Source: an uncultured Tenacibaculum sp. (GTDB taxonomy: Bacteria > Bacteroidota > Bacteroidia > Flavobacteriales > Flavobacteriaceae). From it: 64,000 bases of DNA. Within the stretch, counting starts at the first letter, position 1. Each line of letters opens with the position of its first letter. Below, piece by piece: positions 28,878 to 37,739 of the stretch. The notes beneath the pieces were generated by a model. The model worked only from the letters and a program-made list of their open reading frames with translations. It made no database searches and was not told the DNA's origin. The position numbers and the translations under genes are program-made. The stretch covers positions 62,001-126,000 of the forward strand of contig CANMIL010000003.1 of assembly GCA_947497895.1 (NCBI GenBank). Reading direction: 5' to 3'.

Positions 28878-29221
28878 AATGTCTATAGACTTATCGTATT
28901 AATTTTCGTCAACCTTCATTAACCTTCGTCAATGTTTTTCATTTGATAGAAATAACACTATATTTTCTCTAAGGAAACCATATTAAAAAAGGAGGGCTTA
29001 AATATGGAAAAGCAATATTCTAAAAATCATTTTAAGCACTCCAAACCTTAACGAAACAGCAGTTTTTAAACAGTATTTTTTTTTAAGAAATAGCTTTTTT
29101 TCATAATTTATGTTGTAATCTCAACATTTAAAAGCAACAGAGTTGCATTTAAAAAACATTCTATTATATTTATAACATTAACAGCTACAGACCTTAAAGG
29201 TCTTTTAATAAATCTAATATA

Positions 29222-29935
29222 ATGTTACAAAGAAAATTTGATCAAACCGTAAAAAAACACTTCCCAAATGCCAAGGATGCTAAGGATACATCCATTCATT
29301 ATTTAGGAAAAATGCATATTGAACATAATATTGACATATCTAAAGTACTTATGGCAACATCGGTATGTTCCGATGATATTAACGTGCCATCGACTACTTT
29401 TTTTAATGTATTATTTGGTCCTTTTATCATGGGGGGATTGGGAGGTATTCCATTTGTTGGGCAAACAGGAATGACGGCTTTTGCACACCATATCCCAGAT
29501 AACGGAAGTGCTTTTATTTTTTACGGCCCACATATTGGTATAACTCCTGAGGGACATTTAGGTAAGATGTATAGACCTCGACAAGAAGAAATGGGGAACT
29601 CTTGTGGTGCATTAATGTTAGCCTTAAGCAGACTGAAAAACAAAGACTACGAGCCAAGCATTAATGATGAAGACTATCAGCAAATGAAGCTTGAAGAAAG
29701 CTTACTTCCCTACAGAGAGGAAATTCTTAATCACGAAAATCAACAAAAGGCCATTACTGAGGCTACATATAAAATTATTGACAAACAAATTCACGAGCAC
29801 ATTAAAGCTTGTAAAAAGGAATTTCACGTTGATACCATAACTTTACTTGGAGGAATTGTAATTAATACTGACTACGGATTAGACGACTATTTCGATGTTA
29901 GAAACTTTGAAGTAATTGACGTTAAAAGTCTCTAG
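29222..29935 (+). CDS. LCIB/LCIC-like (limiting CO2-inducible) beta-type carbonic anhydrase family protein
   Basis: SVCSDDIN, GGLGGIPFVGQTGMTAFAHHIPDNGSAFIFYGPHIGITPEGHLGKMYRPRQEEMGNSCGALM, which match the remembered LCIB family pattern (CSDE.N / LGGLGGIPF.GKTG..A..HH.PD.G / PHIG / SCGA). Confidence 0.82.
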   Translation: MLQRKFDQTVKKHFPNAKDAKDTSIHYLGKMHIEHNIDISKVLMATSVCSDDINVPSTTFFNVLFGPFIMGGLGGIPFVGQTGMTAFAHHIPDNGSAFIFYGPHIGITPEGHLGKMYRPRQEEMGNSCGALMLALSRLKNKDYEPSINDEDYQQMKLEESLLPYREEILNHENQQKAITEATYKIIDKQIHEHIKACKKEFHVDTITLLGGIVINTDYGLDDYFDVRNFEVIDVKSL

Positions 29936-29992
29936 ATTTAACAAATACCTTCGAAAGCAAACACTCAATAAATTAGAAGATCACTAAACAAA

Positions 29993-30039
29993 AACAAAGA
30001 ATACCAGTATAAAACTGTTGGTTATTCTTTGTTTATTTT
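29993..30039 (+). terminator. Probable Rho-independent terminator
   Basis: AACAAAGAATACCAG / CTGTTGGTTATTCTTTGTT imperfect hairpin followed by a T-rich tract. Confidence 0.55.
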
Positions 30040-30108
30040 TCTATAATCGTGTTTTTATAACCTTTTCTCTTCAATTTTTGTCAGAGGAATATATCCACAC
30101 ACTATATT

Positions 30109-30387
30109 CGATGAAAAACACATTTTTCCTCATATTTCTATTTGCAATTTTATTACTGAACTTACCTTTCTTAAGTGCCCAAGGTTTATAGAAAATAAAC
30201 AGTCTTCTAAATCAAAACTGCCAACCATATTAAATGAATCGAACATGACAACTCAATTTTTGGTTTTAAATCGATGGGAATTTATTTACCTGAAACCGAT
30301 ATTTATGCCATCTGTTTAACAAATTGCAATTGCAATTCTTCTAATAAGATAACGAGAGAAGTAGCTGCACTAGCTTTGGAAAGCTAA
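30109..30387 (+). pseudogene. Decayed remnant of a beta-lactamase-family serine hydrolase
   Basis: Signal peptide MKNTFFLIFLFAILLLNLPFLSAQGL* then, after stops, HDNSIFGFKSMGIYLPETDIYAICLTNCNCNSSNKITREVAALALES*. The latter resembles the C-terminal GF.S...Y.PE.DI....L.N segment of S12 hydrolases. The catalytic middle is missing. Confidence 0.55.
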
Positions 30388-30416
30388 AAAGTTTTTCCGA
30401 ACCCTTTAGAAGAAAA

Positions 30417-31280
30417 GTGTGTAATTGTTTTTATATTTATTACACTCTCTTATATTCTACATTATTGACAGGAAAGACATTCATACCAAGTAAAGATTTA
30501 GCAGATTTTGTGATGTGCTATTGGACTTTAGAAAGTTCAATAAACGACACACCCGAGATAAATACCATTGTTCCCGACGGAACTATGAAATTAATATTTC
30601 ATTATGGGGCTACTTATAGACATCATCCCAAAAACACATCGCCTTATCTATTACCAAAATGTTTTTTAATAGGACAATTAACACGTCCCTATGTTGTTGA
30701 ACCAACTGGAGAAACAGGCACCTTTATGGTGAGATTTCACCCAAATGGATTCCTCCCTTTCACGAATCAGTCCATAAAAACAATGGAAAACACTGCTATC
30801 CCTTTAAAAGAACTATTCGGAAAAAAAGGAATTGAATTTGAAACAAAAATCTTAAGCGCTCCAAATAATGAAGAAAGGATAAAAATTACTGAAGACTTTT
30901 TAAGACATCGGTTATCTGATCAAAAAACATTAGATACCATTCTGACCTCGGCCATAGAAACTATTTCTACTGCGAATGGTCAAATTCCAATTCATGAAAT
31001 TTCAGATAAACTTGAAGTAAATAGGAGAAACTTAGTTCGTAAATTCTCAACAAATGTCGGATTAAGCCCTAAACAATTATCAAAAATTATAAGGCTTCAA
31101 GCTTCCTTGAAAGTTTTATTAAATAAGAAAAACTCAAAACTCACTGAAGTCGCACATAATAGCGAATACTTTGATCAAGCTCATTTTATTAAAGACTTCA
31201 AAGAGTTTACCGGTATTACTCCGAAAGAATTTTATGGAACTGATTTGAACATGTCGTTAATCTTTGACAAAGAGAATTAG
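30417..31280 (+). CDS. AraC family transcriptional regulator (start uncertain)
   Basis: HTH_18 ending (EVAHNSEYFDQAHFIKDFKEFTGITPKEFYG); N-terminal AraC-partner domain (PSKDLADFVMCYWTLES...TIVPDGTMKLIFHYG). Confidence 0.87.
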   Translation: MCNCFYIYYTLLYSTLLTGKTFIPSKDLADFVMCYWTLESSINDTPEINTIVPDGTMKLIFHYGATYRHHPKNTSPYLLPKCFLIGQLTRPYVVEPTGETGTFMVRFHPNGFLPFTNQSIKTMENTAIPLKELFGKKGIEFETKILSAPNNEERIKITEDFLRHRLSDQKTLDTILTSAIETISTANGQIPIHEISDKLEVNRRNLVRKFSTNVGLSPKQLSKIIRLQASLKVLLNKKNSKLTEVAHNSEYFDQAHFIKDFKEFTGITPKEFYGTDLNMSLIFDKEN

Positions 31281-31371
31281 TTTCGAATAAAAAGGTTTTA
31301 CTGTCTCATTTTTACAATTTTCCCATCATTTCAGTTTCGAATTTTGTGGTTCAATTATAAAACAAGTACAT

Positions 31372-31746
31372 ATGAAAAATTTAAATCCTGTATGTTGGTT
31401 CGACATTCATGTTGCCAATCTTGAGAGAGCTAAAAAGTTTTACGAAACTGTTTTCAATATTCAACTCACCGATTTACCAATTGAATGGGGACGACAATCC
31501 ACATTTCCTTTCGAAAATAATAGAATCAACGCTACTGGTGCTTTAGTTGAAAAACAAAACTATATATCAAACGCTAATAATACTGTCGTTTACTTTTCTT
31601 CTGAAGACTGTTTAACGGAGGAAAAAAGAGCAGTAAATGCTGGAGGGAAAATACTAAAATCTAAAATGCCAATTGGTGAGTTTGGATTTGTTTCCCTACT
31701 TATTGACACAGAAGGAAATACTATCGGATTACACTCTAGAACCTAA
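31372..31746 (+). CDS. VOC family protein
   Basis: NPVCWFDIHVANLERAKKFYETVFNIQLTDLP ... GEFGFVSLLIDTEGNTIGLHS. Confidence 0.88.
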   Translation: MKNLNPVCWFDIHVANLERAKKFYETVFNIQLTDLPIEWGRQSTFPFENNRINATGALVEKQNYISNANNTVVYFSSEDCLTEEKRAVNAGGKILKSKMPIGEFGFVSLLIDTEGNTIGLHSRT

Positions 31747-31813
31747 TAAAAAAGATATAACCAAAGTTATATTTCTAATTCACATTTGCAACGCACAAAC
31801 AAAGAATTATCAG

Positions 31814-31853
31814 CAACGATTCAACTAAAACATTGAATCGTTGTTGTTTTTTT
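31814..31853 (+). terminator. Rho-independent terminator
   Basis: CAACGATTCAA-ctaaaaca-TTGAATCGTTG followed by a T-rich tail. Confidence 0.8.
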
Positions 31854-31929
31854 AAGTATATTGTTCACAGAAAAGTAATTTTTATAAAATTACCTTTCTA
31901 GAAACTAACTAACTTATCTACTACTAACT

Positions 31930-32775
31930 ATGCCTATAAAAAAAGCACTAGGAATATGTGCATTCCTCGTAATGCTATCCGTCTTCAATTGTTTTTCACA
32001 AGACCCTAATTTTCATATTTATTTATGCCTCGGACAATCCAACATGGAAGGAGCGGGAACTATTGAACAAGTTGACAAGATTGTTCCTGAAAATTTCGTT
32101 GTATTACAAGGAGTTGATTGCCCCGACAACAGAAAGAAAGGTACTTGGAGAACAGCGACTCCTCCATTATGTCAATGTGAATCAGGATTAAGTCCTGCTG
32201 ATTATTTCGGCAGAACGATGGTCGAAAATCTACCTAACACTATTAAAGTAGGAGTAATTAATGTGAGTATTTCAGGATGCGATATTCGATTATTTGACAA
32301 AGAACTTTACACTTCCTATGATGACACTCATAAAGCTGACTGGTTCTATAATATTATTAAAAGTTATGGTGGAAATCCATATGAACGCCTAATCGATTTA
32401 GCCAGAAAAGCTCAAAAAGATGGTGTTATTAAAGGGATTTTATTACATCAAGGTGAATCAAATACAGGTGATTCAAAATGGCCCAATTATGTAAGTAAAA
32501 TTCACAATGATCTTTTAGATGATTTAAATCTAAACTCAAAGGAAATACCTCTTTTGGTTGGTGAAGTGGCCTCTCAAGAAAACAGCTGTTGTAGCTCCAT
32601 GAATTCGATAATCAATAAAATCCCAGAAACTATTAATAATGCTCATGTAATTTCTTCTAAATATTGTACGACCAAAGATCTAGCGCATTTTACTTCTGAA
32701 GGATATCGAGAACTGGGAAAGCGTTACGCATTAAAAATGCTTAATTTATTAAAAGTAGATAACACTAAAAACTAA
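31930..32775 (+). CDS. Sialate O-acetylesterase-like SGNH carbohydrate esterase (SASA domain)
   Basis: HIYLCLGQSNMEGAGTIE; GVINVSISGCDIRLF; GILLHQGESNTGD; DLAHFTSEGYRELGKRYA; signal peptide. Confidence 0.88.
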   Translation: MPIKKALGICAFLVMLSVFNCFSQDPNFHIYLCLGQSNMEGAGTIEQVDKIVPENFVVLQGVDCPDNRKKGTWRTATPPLCQCESGLSPADYFGRTMVENLPNTIKVGVINVSISGCDIRLFDKELYTSYDDTHKADWFYNIIKSYGGNPYERLIDLARKAQKDGVIKGILLHQGESNTGDSKWPNYVSKIHNDLLDDLNLNSKEIPLLVGEVASQENSCCSSMNSIINKIPETINNAHVISSKYCTTKDLAHFTSEGYRELGKRYALKMLNLLKVDNTKN

Positions 32776-32782
32776 TATTCCA

Positions 32783-33175
32783 ATGAAAAATATAAGTAGA
32801 CTCATTACCAATATATGTTCGGATAACTTAGAAAAAAGTAAATACTTTTACACAAAGTTATTTGATTTTTCCATTGCTTTTGATAGTGATTGGTTTATAC
32901 AACTTATCTCTAAAAATAATGGTTTAGAATTAGGAATCATTGACAGAAATAATGAAACCGTTCACAATGATTATCAGAAAAAACCAGAAGGATTCTTTAT
33001 CACATTTGTTGTTGACAATGCTGATGATTTATATACAATAGCTACAAAGGAAGGTTTTGAAGTACTAAGCAAACCTACAGATACCTTTTACGGACAAAGA
33101 AGACTACTTTTAAAAGACCCAAACGGAACTCTGGTAGATATTTCTTCTCCTATAAAAGATTTTCAGTTTAATTAG
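32783..33175 (+). CDS. VOC family protein
   Basis: RLITNICSDNLEKSKYFYTKLFDFSIAFDSDWFIQL ... RRLLLKDPNGTLVDISSP. Confidence 0.88.
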   Translation: MKNISRLITNICSDNLEKSKYFYTKLFDFSIAFDSDWFIQLISKNNGLELGIIDRNNETVHNDYQKKPEGFFITFVVDNADDLYTIATKEGFEVLSKPTDTFYGQRRLLLKDPNGTLVDISSPIKDFQFN

Positions 33176-33188
33176 AAGAAAGGGTCAG

Positions 33189-34079
33189 TCAGTTGGTATT
33201 TATGAGCTCCAGTGAATTCTTAATTTCCTCGTTAGAAACTTTAGAATTCGCTCCTGGTTTACTCGCCACCAATGCACCAGTTACACAAGCGTACCGCAAT
33301 GCCTCTTGTGGTGGTTTATTCTTCAATAATCCGTCGAGTAATGCCGCTAAAAATGAATCTCCGGCACCTACTGTATCAACAACATCAACTCGTATTGTTT
33401 TGCTATAGTAGAAGTCTTTCTTATAATACAATACTGCCCCATCTTTTCCTTTAGTCATGCAAATTGCATCCAAATTATAAATTCTGGAAAGAACTCTAAA
33501 ATCAGTTTCAATATTCGTTATTTCAATATTTAGCAACTGGAATAACTCAATATATTCTTCTTCGTTAATTTTAAGAAAATTAGTTAATTGTAATAACTCC
33601 TTCAGGATTAGAGTATCGTAGTATGGTGATCTTAAGTTAATATCTAAAACTTTGTAAGGAGCTATTTTAAGTAACTTTATTAAGGTTTCGTGAGAAACTC
33701 TATTCCGATTAATAAGTGATCCAAATATAAAAACATCAGAGTTTCTAACAATAGTTTTCATTCTATCTTCGAATGTAATAAAATCCCAAGCAGATCCCTC
33801 TACAATTACGTAGCTCGCAGATCCATTATTATCCAGACTCACCTGAACTTTCCCTGTAGGATGATTGACCTTTTGTATGTATTCAAGTGACAATCCTTCA
33901 TGCTCCATAAAAGATAAGATCTCATTTCCTTCAGAATCTTCACCAACTGCACTAATAACGGTTACATCGTTATTAAAAGATTGTAGCCGTAATGCTACAT
34001 TTAAAGGTGCTCCTCCAATTCTTTTATAAGTTGGAAAAACATCCCACAAAACCTCTCCAAAACAGACTATATTAGACAT
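33189..34079 (-). CDS. PfkB family carbohydrate kinase (probable fructokinase)
   Basis: CFGEVLWDVFPTYKRIGGAPLNVALRLQ; VDVVDTVGAGDSFLAALLDGLL. Confidence 0.9.
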   Translation of the reverse strand: MSNIVCFGEVLWDVFPTYKRIGGAPLNVALRLQSFNNDVTVISAVGEDSEGNEILSFMEHEGLSLEYIQKVNHPTGKVQVSLDNNGSASYVIVEGSAWDFITFEDRMKTIVRNSDVFIFGSLINRNRVSHETLIKLLKIAPYKVLDINLRSPYYDTLILKELLQLTNFLKINEEEYIELFQLLNIEITNIETDFRVLSRIYNLDAICMTKGKDGAVLYYKKDFYYSKTIRVDVVDTVGAGDSFLAALLDGLLKNKPPQEALRYACVTGALVASKPGANSKVSNEEIKNSLELINTN

Positions 34080-35598
34080 ATGATTTTATTTTGTACGTTT
34101 TTAAACTTTTAATTGTAAGCTCTTTTTTAGCAAATAATGACATATTTGTCATTTTATATTTTGGGAAAAAGATCTCCGTAAATACATGTTCTCCTCCATT
34201 TACAAAAATCTCTATTGATGTTTTATCAATGACAACTTCCAAACTTAAGCCTTGAACTTCTTTTTCCAATTTATACGTTAGTTTTTCTATCAAAAACTGA
34301 TCACTAAAATTTGTATTACCCGCTTTGCTTCTATCAATAAAAAAAGTATTCGAAATAGTATCCAAGCCAAACTCTAAACTATCACCCTCATTATTAGACC
34401 ACGAAAAAGTATACACATCATCTGATAAATCCTCTAGTTCAATTTTAAAACTAATTCCGTCCGCGAACTCGTCTTTACTAATATCGAAAGTCTTTGTTCT
34501 TAATTGCTCGTTTAATTCATAAACCAAGTTTGAATTATCAATCAATTCTCTAACTGGAAGTGATTGTAGCGAATAACTTTTACCTTCAACTCTTTTTAAA
34601 CTCAATTCTCTAGGAATCGTCATTGCTCCTCTCCATTGATATGTGGGAACTTTATCTGCATAGTTCCAATTAGACATCCAACCTATAAACAGTCTTCTAC
34701 CATCTTCTTCCGGAACATTAGACCAAGTAACTCCAGCATAATTGTCTCTTCCATAATCCAACCAAATGGCTCCATAACGATCAAGTTGCTTTTGAAATTC
34801 ACTATCAATTACAAACTCAACGCCATCAAAATCACCAATAAAGTATTGCGTTCCAGAACCGCCATTGGGTCCTCCCGGATTTATACTTTGCAATAACACC
34901 CATTTTTTTTCACCTCTTTCATTAACTTGAAGCTGAAAAAAATCAGGGCATTCCCATACACCACCATGCGCTCCTATATCTTTACCAAAAGATGATAAAT
35001 ATTTCCAGTCAATTAAATTCTCGGAGCGATAAAATAAAGTTTCAGCATAAGTAGACAAAACCATTAACCAGGAATTCCTTTCCTCATCCCAAACCACCTT
35101 TGGATCTCTAAAATCTTTTAATCCAGGATTGGGTAAAACAGGATTCTCTTTATATTTTTTCCAAGTAAACCCTTCATCTAAAGAAAAGGCTATTCCTTGT
35201 GTTTGATACTCCTCTTCTCCGTTTTTCTCCTTCTCTGGATCATGATAGGTAAAAATGGCTATCACAGGAATTGTATTTCCATCTCCTAAACCAGAAGTAT
35301 TACGATAATCAACAATAGCACTTCCAGAAAAAATGTATCCCAACTCATCAGGAAACAAGGCGATATCATGCTCTTTCCAATGTATAAAATCATTAGTGGT
35401 TGCATGTCCCCAATGCATTGGTCCCCAAACATTACTATCAGGATGGTATTGATAAAACAAATGATATATCCCATTCAGATAAAACATTCCATTGGGATCA
35501 TTCATCCATTTACTTTTAGGAGTAAAATGTATTTGAGGTCGATATAATGTATTCTCCTCTGAGATATTATTATGTAAAGACTTACTACTTTTCAACAT
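34072..35598 (-). CDS. Glycoside hydrolase family 32 (beta-fructofuranosidase/levanase)
   Basis: PQIHFTPKSKWMNDPNGMFYLNGIYHLFYQYHPDSNVWGPMHWGHA; FRDPKV; WECPDFF. No signal peptide, so probably cytoplasmic. Confidence 0.95.
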   Translation of the reverse strand: MLKSSKSLHNNISEENTLYRPQIHFTPKSKWMNDPNGMFYLNGIYHLFYQYHPDSNVWGPMHWGHATTNDFIHWKEHDIALFPDELGYIFSGSAIVDYRNTSGLGDGNTIPVIAIFTYHDPEKEKNGEEEYQTQGIAFSLDEGFTWKKYKENPVLPNPGLKDFRDPKVVWDEERNSWLMVLSTYAETLFYRSENLIDWKYLSSFGKDIGAHGGVWECPDFFQLQVNERGEKKWVLLQSINPGGPNGGSGTQYFIGDFDGVEFVIDSEFQKQLDRYGAIWLDYGRDNYAGVTWSNVPEEDGRRLFIGWMSNWNYADKVPTYQWRGAMTIPRELSLKRVEGKSYSLQSLPVRELIDNSNLVYELNEQLRTKTFDISKDEFADGISFKIELEDLSDDVYTFSWSNNEGDSLEFGLDTISNTFFIDRSKAGNTNFSDQFLIEKLTYKLEKEVQGLSLEVVIDKTSIEIFVNGGEHVFTEIFFPKYKMTNMSLFAKKELTIKSLKTYKIKSYV

Positions 35599-35787
35599 AA
35601 GAAGACATAGAAGGCATTGCCTTTTTATTAAAATAATTTATTTGAATAGTATTTTGTAGTAGGTATACGAAGCCAATAATCATTTGGTTTTATCCTTTCG
35701 ATTTAGCTTATTTTCATTCTAAAAGCAATATAAAAATAATTGCATCTAAATGTTAAAAAACAGACTTTAAACACCTGATATTGAAAG

Positions 35788-35801
35788 CGAAATCGTTTTC
35801 G
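35788..35801. promoter_or_regulatory. LacI-type operator-like inverted repeat upstream of the GH32-kinase genes
   Basis: CGAAATCGTTTTCG; resembles the core of the perfect palindrome at 60513-60532 with one mismatch in dyad symmetry. Confidence 0.5.
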
Positions 35802-35873
35802 AATTTTAATTACCTCACTACAAGAAACTTTTTCTTATCCCTTTAATATTTAATGATTCTATTGAACAAACAC

Positions 35874-37739
35874 CTAAACTCTATCCTTCATAAAAACATG
35901 ATCAGGAGCTTCTAAGCTATTCAATCGTTCCAACAAAGAGTCTGATAATAACGAAAGTCCATATTGATACGAGGCATTCATCCAACCAAAACCTTCACTT
36001 GTTATATACTCAAAATCGACTCCTACATTTCCATATTCTGCAAATACTTTATGAGTGGCTTCAACCACATCGTATTTCTCCGGAATTGTCCCATTATAGT
36101 CAACTGCATTTTTAGTAATCATATACAGCCAACGATAAATTACTTCCTGAGCCTCATTCTTAAATCCATAATTTAACAACCCTTTCCAAATCATCATTTG
36201 GTGTGGTGCCCAACCATTAGGATAATCCCATTGCCTTTGGGGTCTTTCCTTCGAAATTATCCCTCTACTTTCTTTTGTACATCCAGCTATCCCACCTTTT
36301 TCCAATAATAACGGCAGAATATTTACCACTAACGCTTCAGCTTGCTCTTCCGTAGCTAAATTGCACCACAAAGGAAGCAACGATGTTGCCGAAATAAATT
36401 CAATTTGATTTTCTGTCATCCAGTTATAATCGAAAAAGCAATTAGCATCCTCATTCCATAAATGTTGATTAACAAGTTCTCTTCTATGATTCGCTCTTCC
36501 TTCCCAAATTTCACTGGTAAACCCTTCAAAGTTATTATTGAATTCCTCACTAATTAATTCGGCAAAGTCCGTTTCATATTTGTATAAAAAAGCATTTAGA
36601 TCAACCAAATTTAAGTCTGCACAATTACCGTCAATTCTATAAGAAGTATCATGTCCTGATTCCCTTACACTCCTATCATGTATAAAATAAGTATCCAAAT
36701 AATGATTGCTTATTTCTCCATTTACATATTTACGTTCATAATCCACAATATCAACCCCTAGCTTTTCAGCAAAAGGTGCAAAAACAGCATCAAAATGACC
36801 TTCTTCACATTCCGGAGGAATTCCTATTCCTTCAGCCAAATAACGATTCAATCCATTTGCTGTCTCTCTTTCCCCTTCAACCATCCAAACAGTTTCATAC
36901 TCCTTTATGGCTGTTATTAAATGACTCTTAAGCCACTCTTTATCTTTGGTTACATCATAAACTTCACGAATCAACGAAGTATAAAAAGGAGGCTGGGTTC
37001 TTGTGAGATAGTAACTTCTATTCGCATTCAAAATCTTTCCATAATGCTCAATTTCGTACTGAAAATTATCTGCCATTCCCTTTGCTAAATGAACTTTCTT
37101 ATCAATTAAAAGACCTACCGTTTCAAAATAGCTATCCCATCCGTACATTTCGTTAAAACGTCCACCAGGTACCACAAAAGGAACTGCCTCTATTTCTCCG
37201 TTCTTCTCTTCTAACTTTAGACTTAAAACACCGGGTTTCTTATTGATAGACTTCACATATTCTGGTGTGATTTCTTCAGGTAGCTTAACCGTTTCTATCA
37301 AAAGTTTAGCTTCTAATTCTTTATAATAATTAAAGGCCAATCCATCATGAAAAGGAACATATACGGGAAGTCTTTCAGCAGTTAATGATTCGTTCTTCGT
37401 ATCAGCTATTAAGCGTTCAATACCATCAGCATCCATTGTTCTTGTAAGACCATGCCAGTAATAATCTCTTATCATTCTTGAAACACGCTTTGCAGGCAAT
37501 TCTTCAATAATAGCTTCCGTTATTTCCAACTCTGTTTTCCCTTCGTTTTTAGCAATTACTAATTCTTGAAGTAAATTGGATAAATGATACGTTCCTTTTA
37601 TTTCATAGGTAGCTCCTTCTGAGCTAATAGTAAAAGACTTTGGTCCATTGTCTTCGATGGTTATTTTCTTATCCCCATCAGTATCTTCTTGTGCTAGGAG
37701 AGCTTTTAAGGTGCTCTCTATTGGAACTCTAAGCTTCAT
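35874..37739 (-). CDS. Trehalase, GH37, resembling fungal neutral trehalase
   Basis: PGGRFNEMYGWDSYFETVGL signature 1; QWDYPNGWAPHQMMIW signature 2; N-terminal RVPIESTLKALLAQEDTDGDKKITIEDNGPK and HDRSVRESGHDTSYRI. Confidence 0.92.
   Translation of the reverse strand: MKLRVPIESTLKALLAQEDTDGDKKITIEDNGPKSFTISSEGATYEIKGTYHLSNLLQELVIAKNEGKTELEITEAIIEELPAKRVSRMIRDYYWHGLTRTMDADGIERLIADTKNESLTAERLPVYVPFHDGLAFNYYKELEAKLLIETVKLPEEITPEYVKSINKKPGVLSLKLEEKNGEIEAVPFVVPGGRFNEMYGWDSYFETVGLLIDKKVHLAKGMADNFQYEIEHYGKILNANRSYYLTRTQPPFYTSLIREVYDVTKDKEWLKSHLITAIKEYETVWMVEGERETANGLNRYLAEGIGIPPECEEGHFDAVFAPFAEKLGVDIVDYERKYVNGEISNHYLDTYFIHDRSVRESGHDTSYRIDGNCADLNLVDLNAFLYKYETDFAELISEEFNNNFEGFTSEIWEGRANHRRELVNQHLWNEDANCFFDYNWMTENQIEFISATSLLPLWCNLATEEQAEALVVNILPLLLEKGGIAGCTKESRGIISKERPQRQWDYPNGWAPHQMMIWKGLLNYGFKNEAQEVIYRWLYMITKNAVDYNGTIPEKYDVVEATHKVFAEYGNVGVDFEYITSEGFGWMNASYQYGLSLLSDSLLERLNSLEAPDHVFMKDRV

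Noticed and set aside
28900-28935. Short repeated CGTCAACCTTCATTAACCTTCGTCAA
   Set aside because: Only about two near copies of a 9-10-mer in AT-rich intergenic DNA; not enough to call a repeat array or CRISPR.
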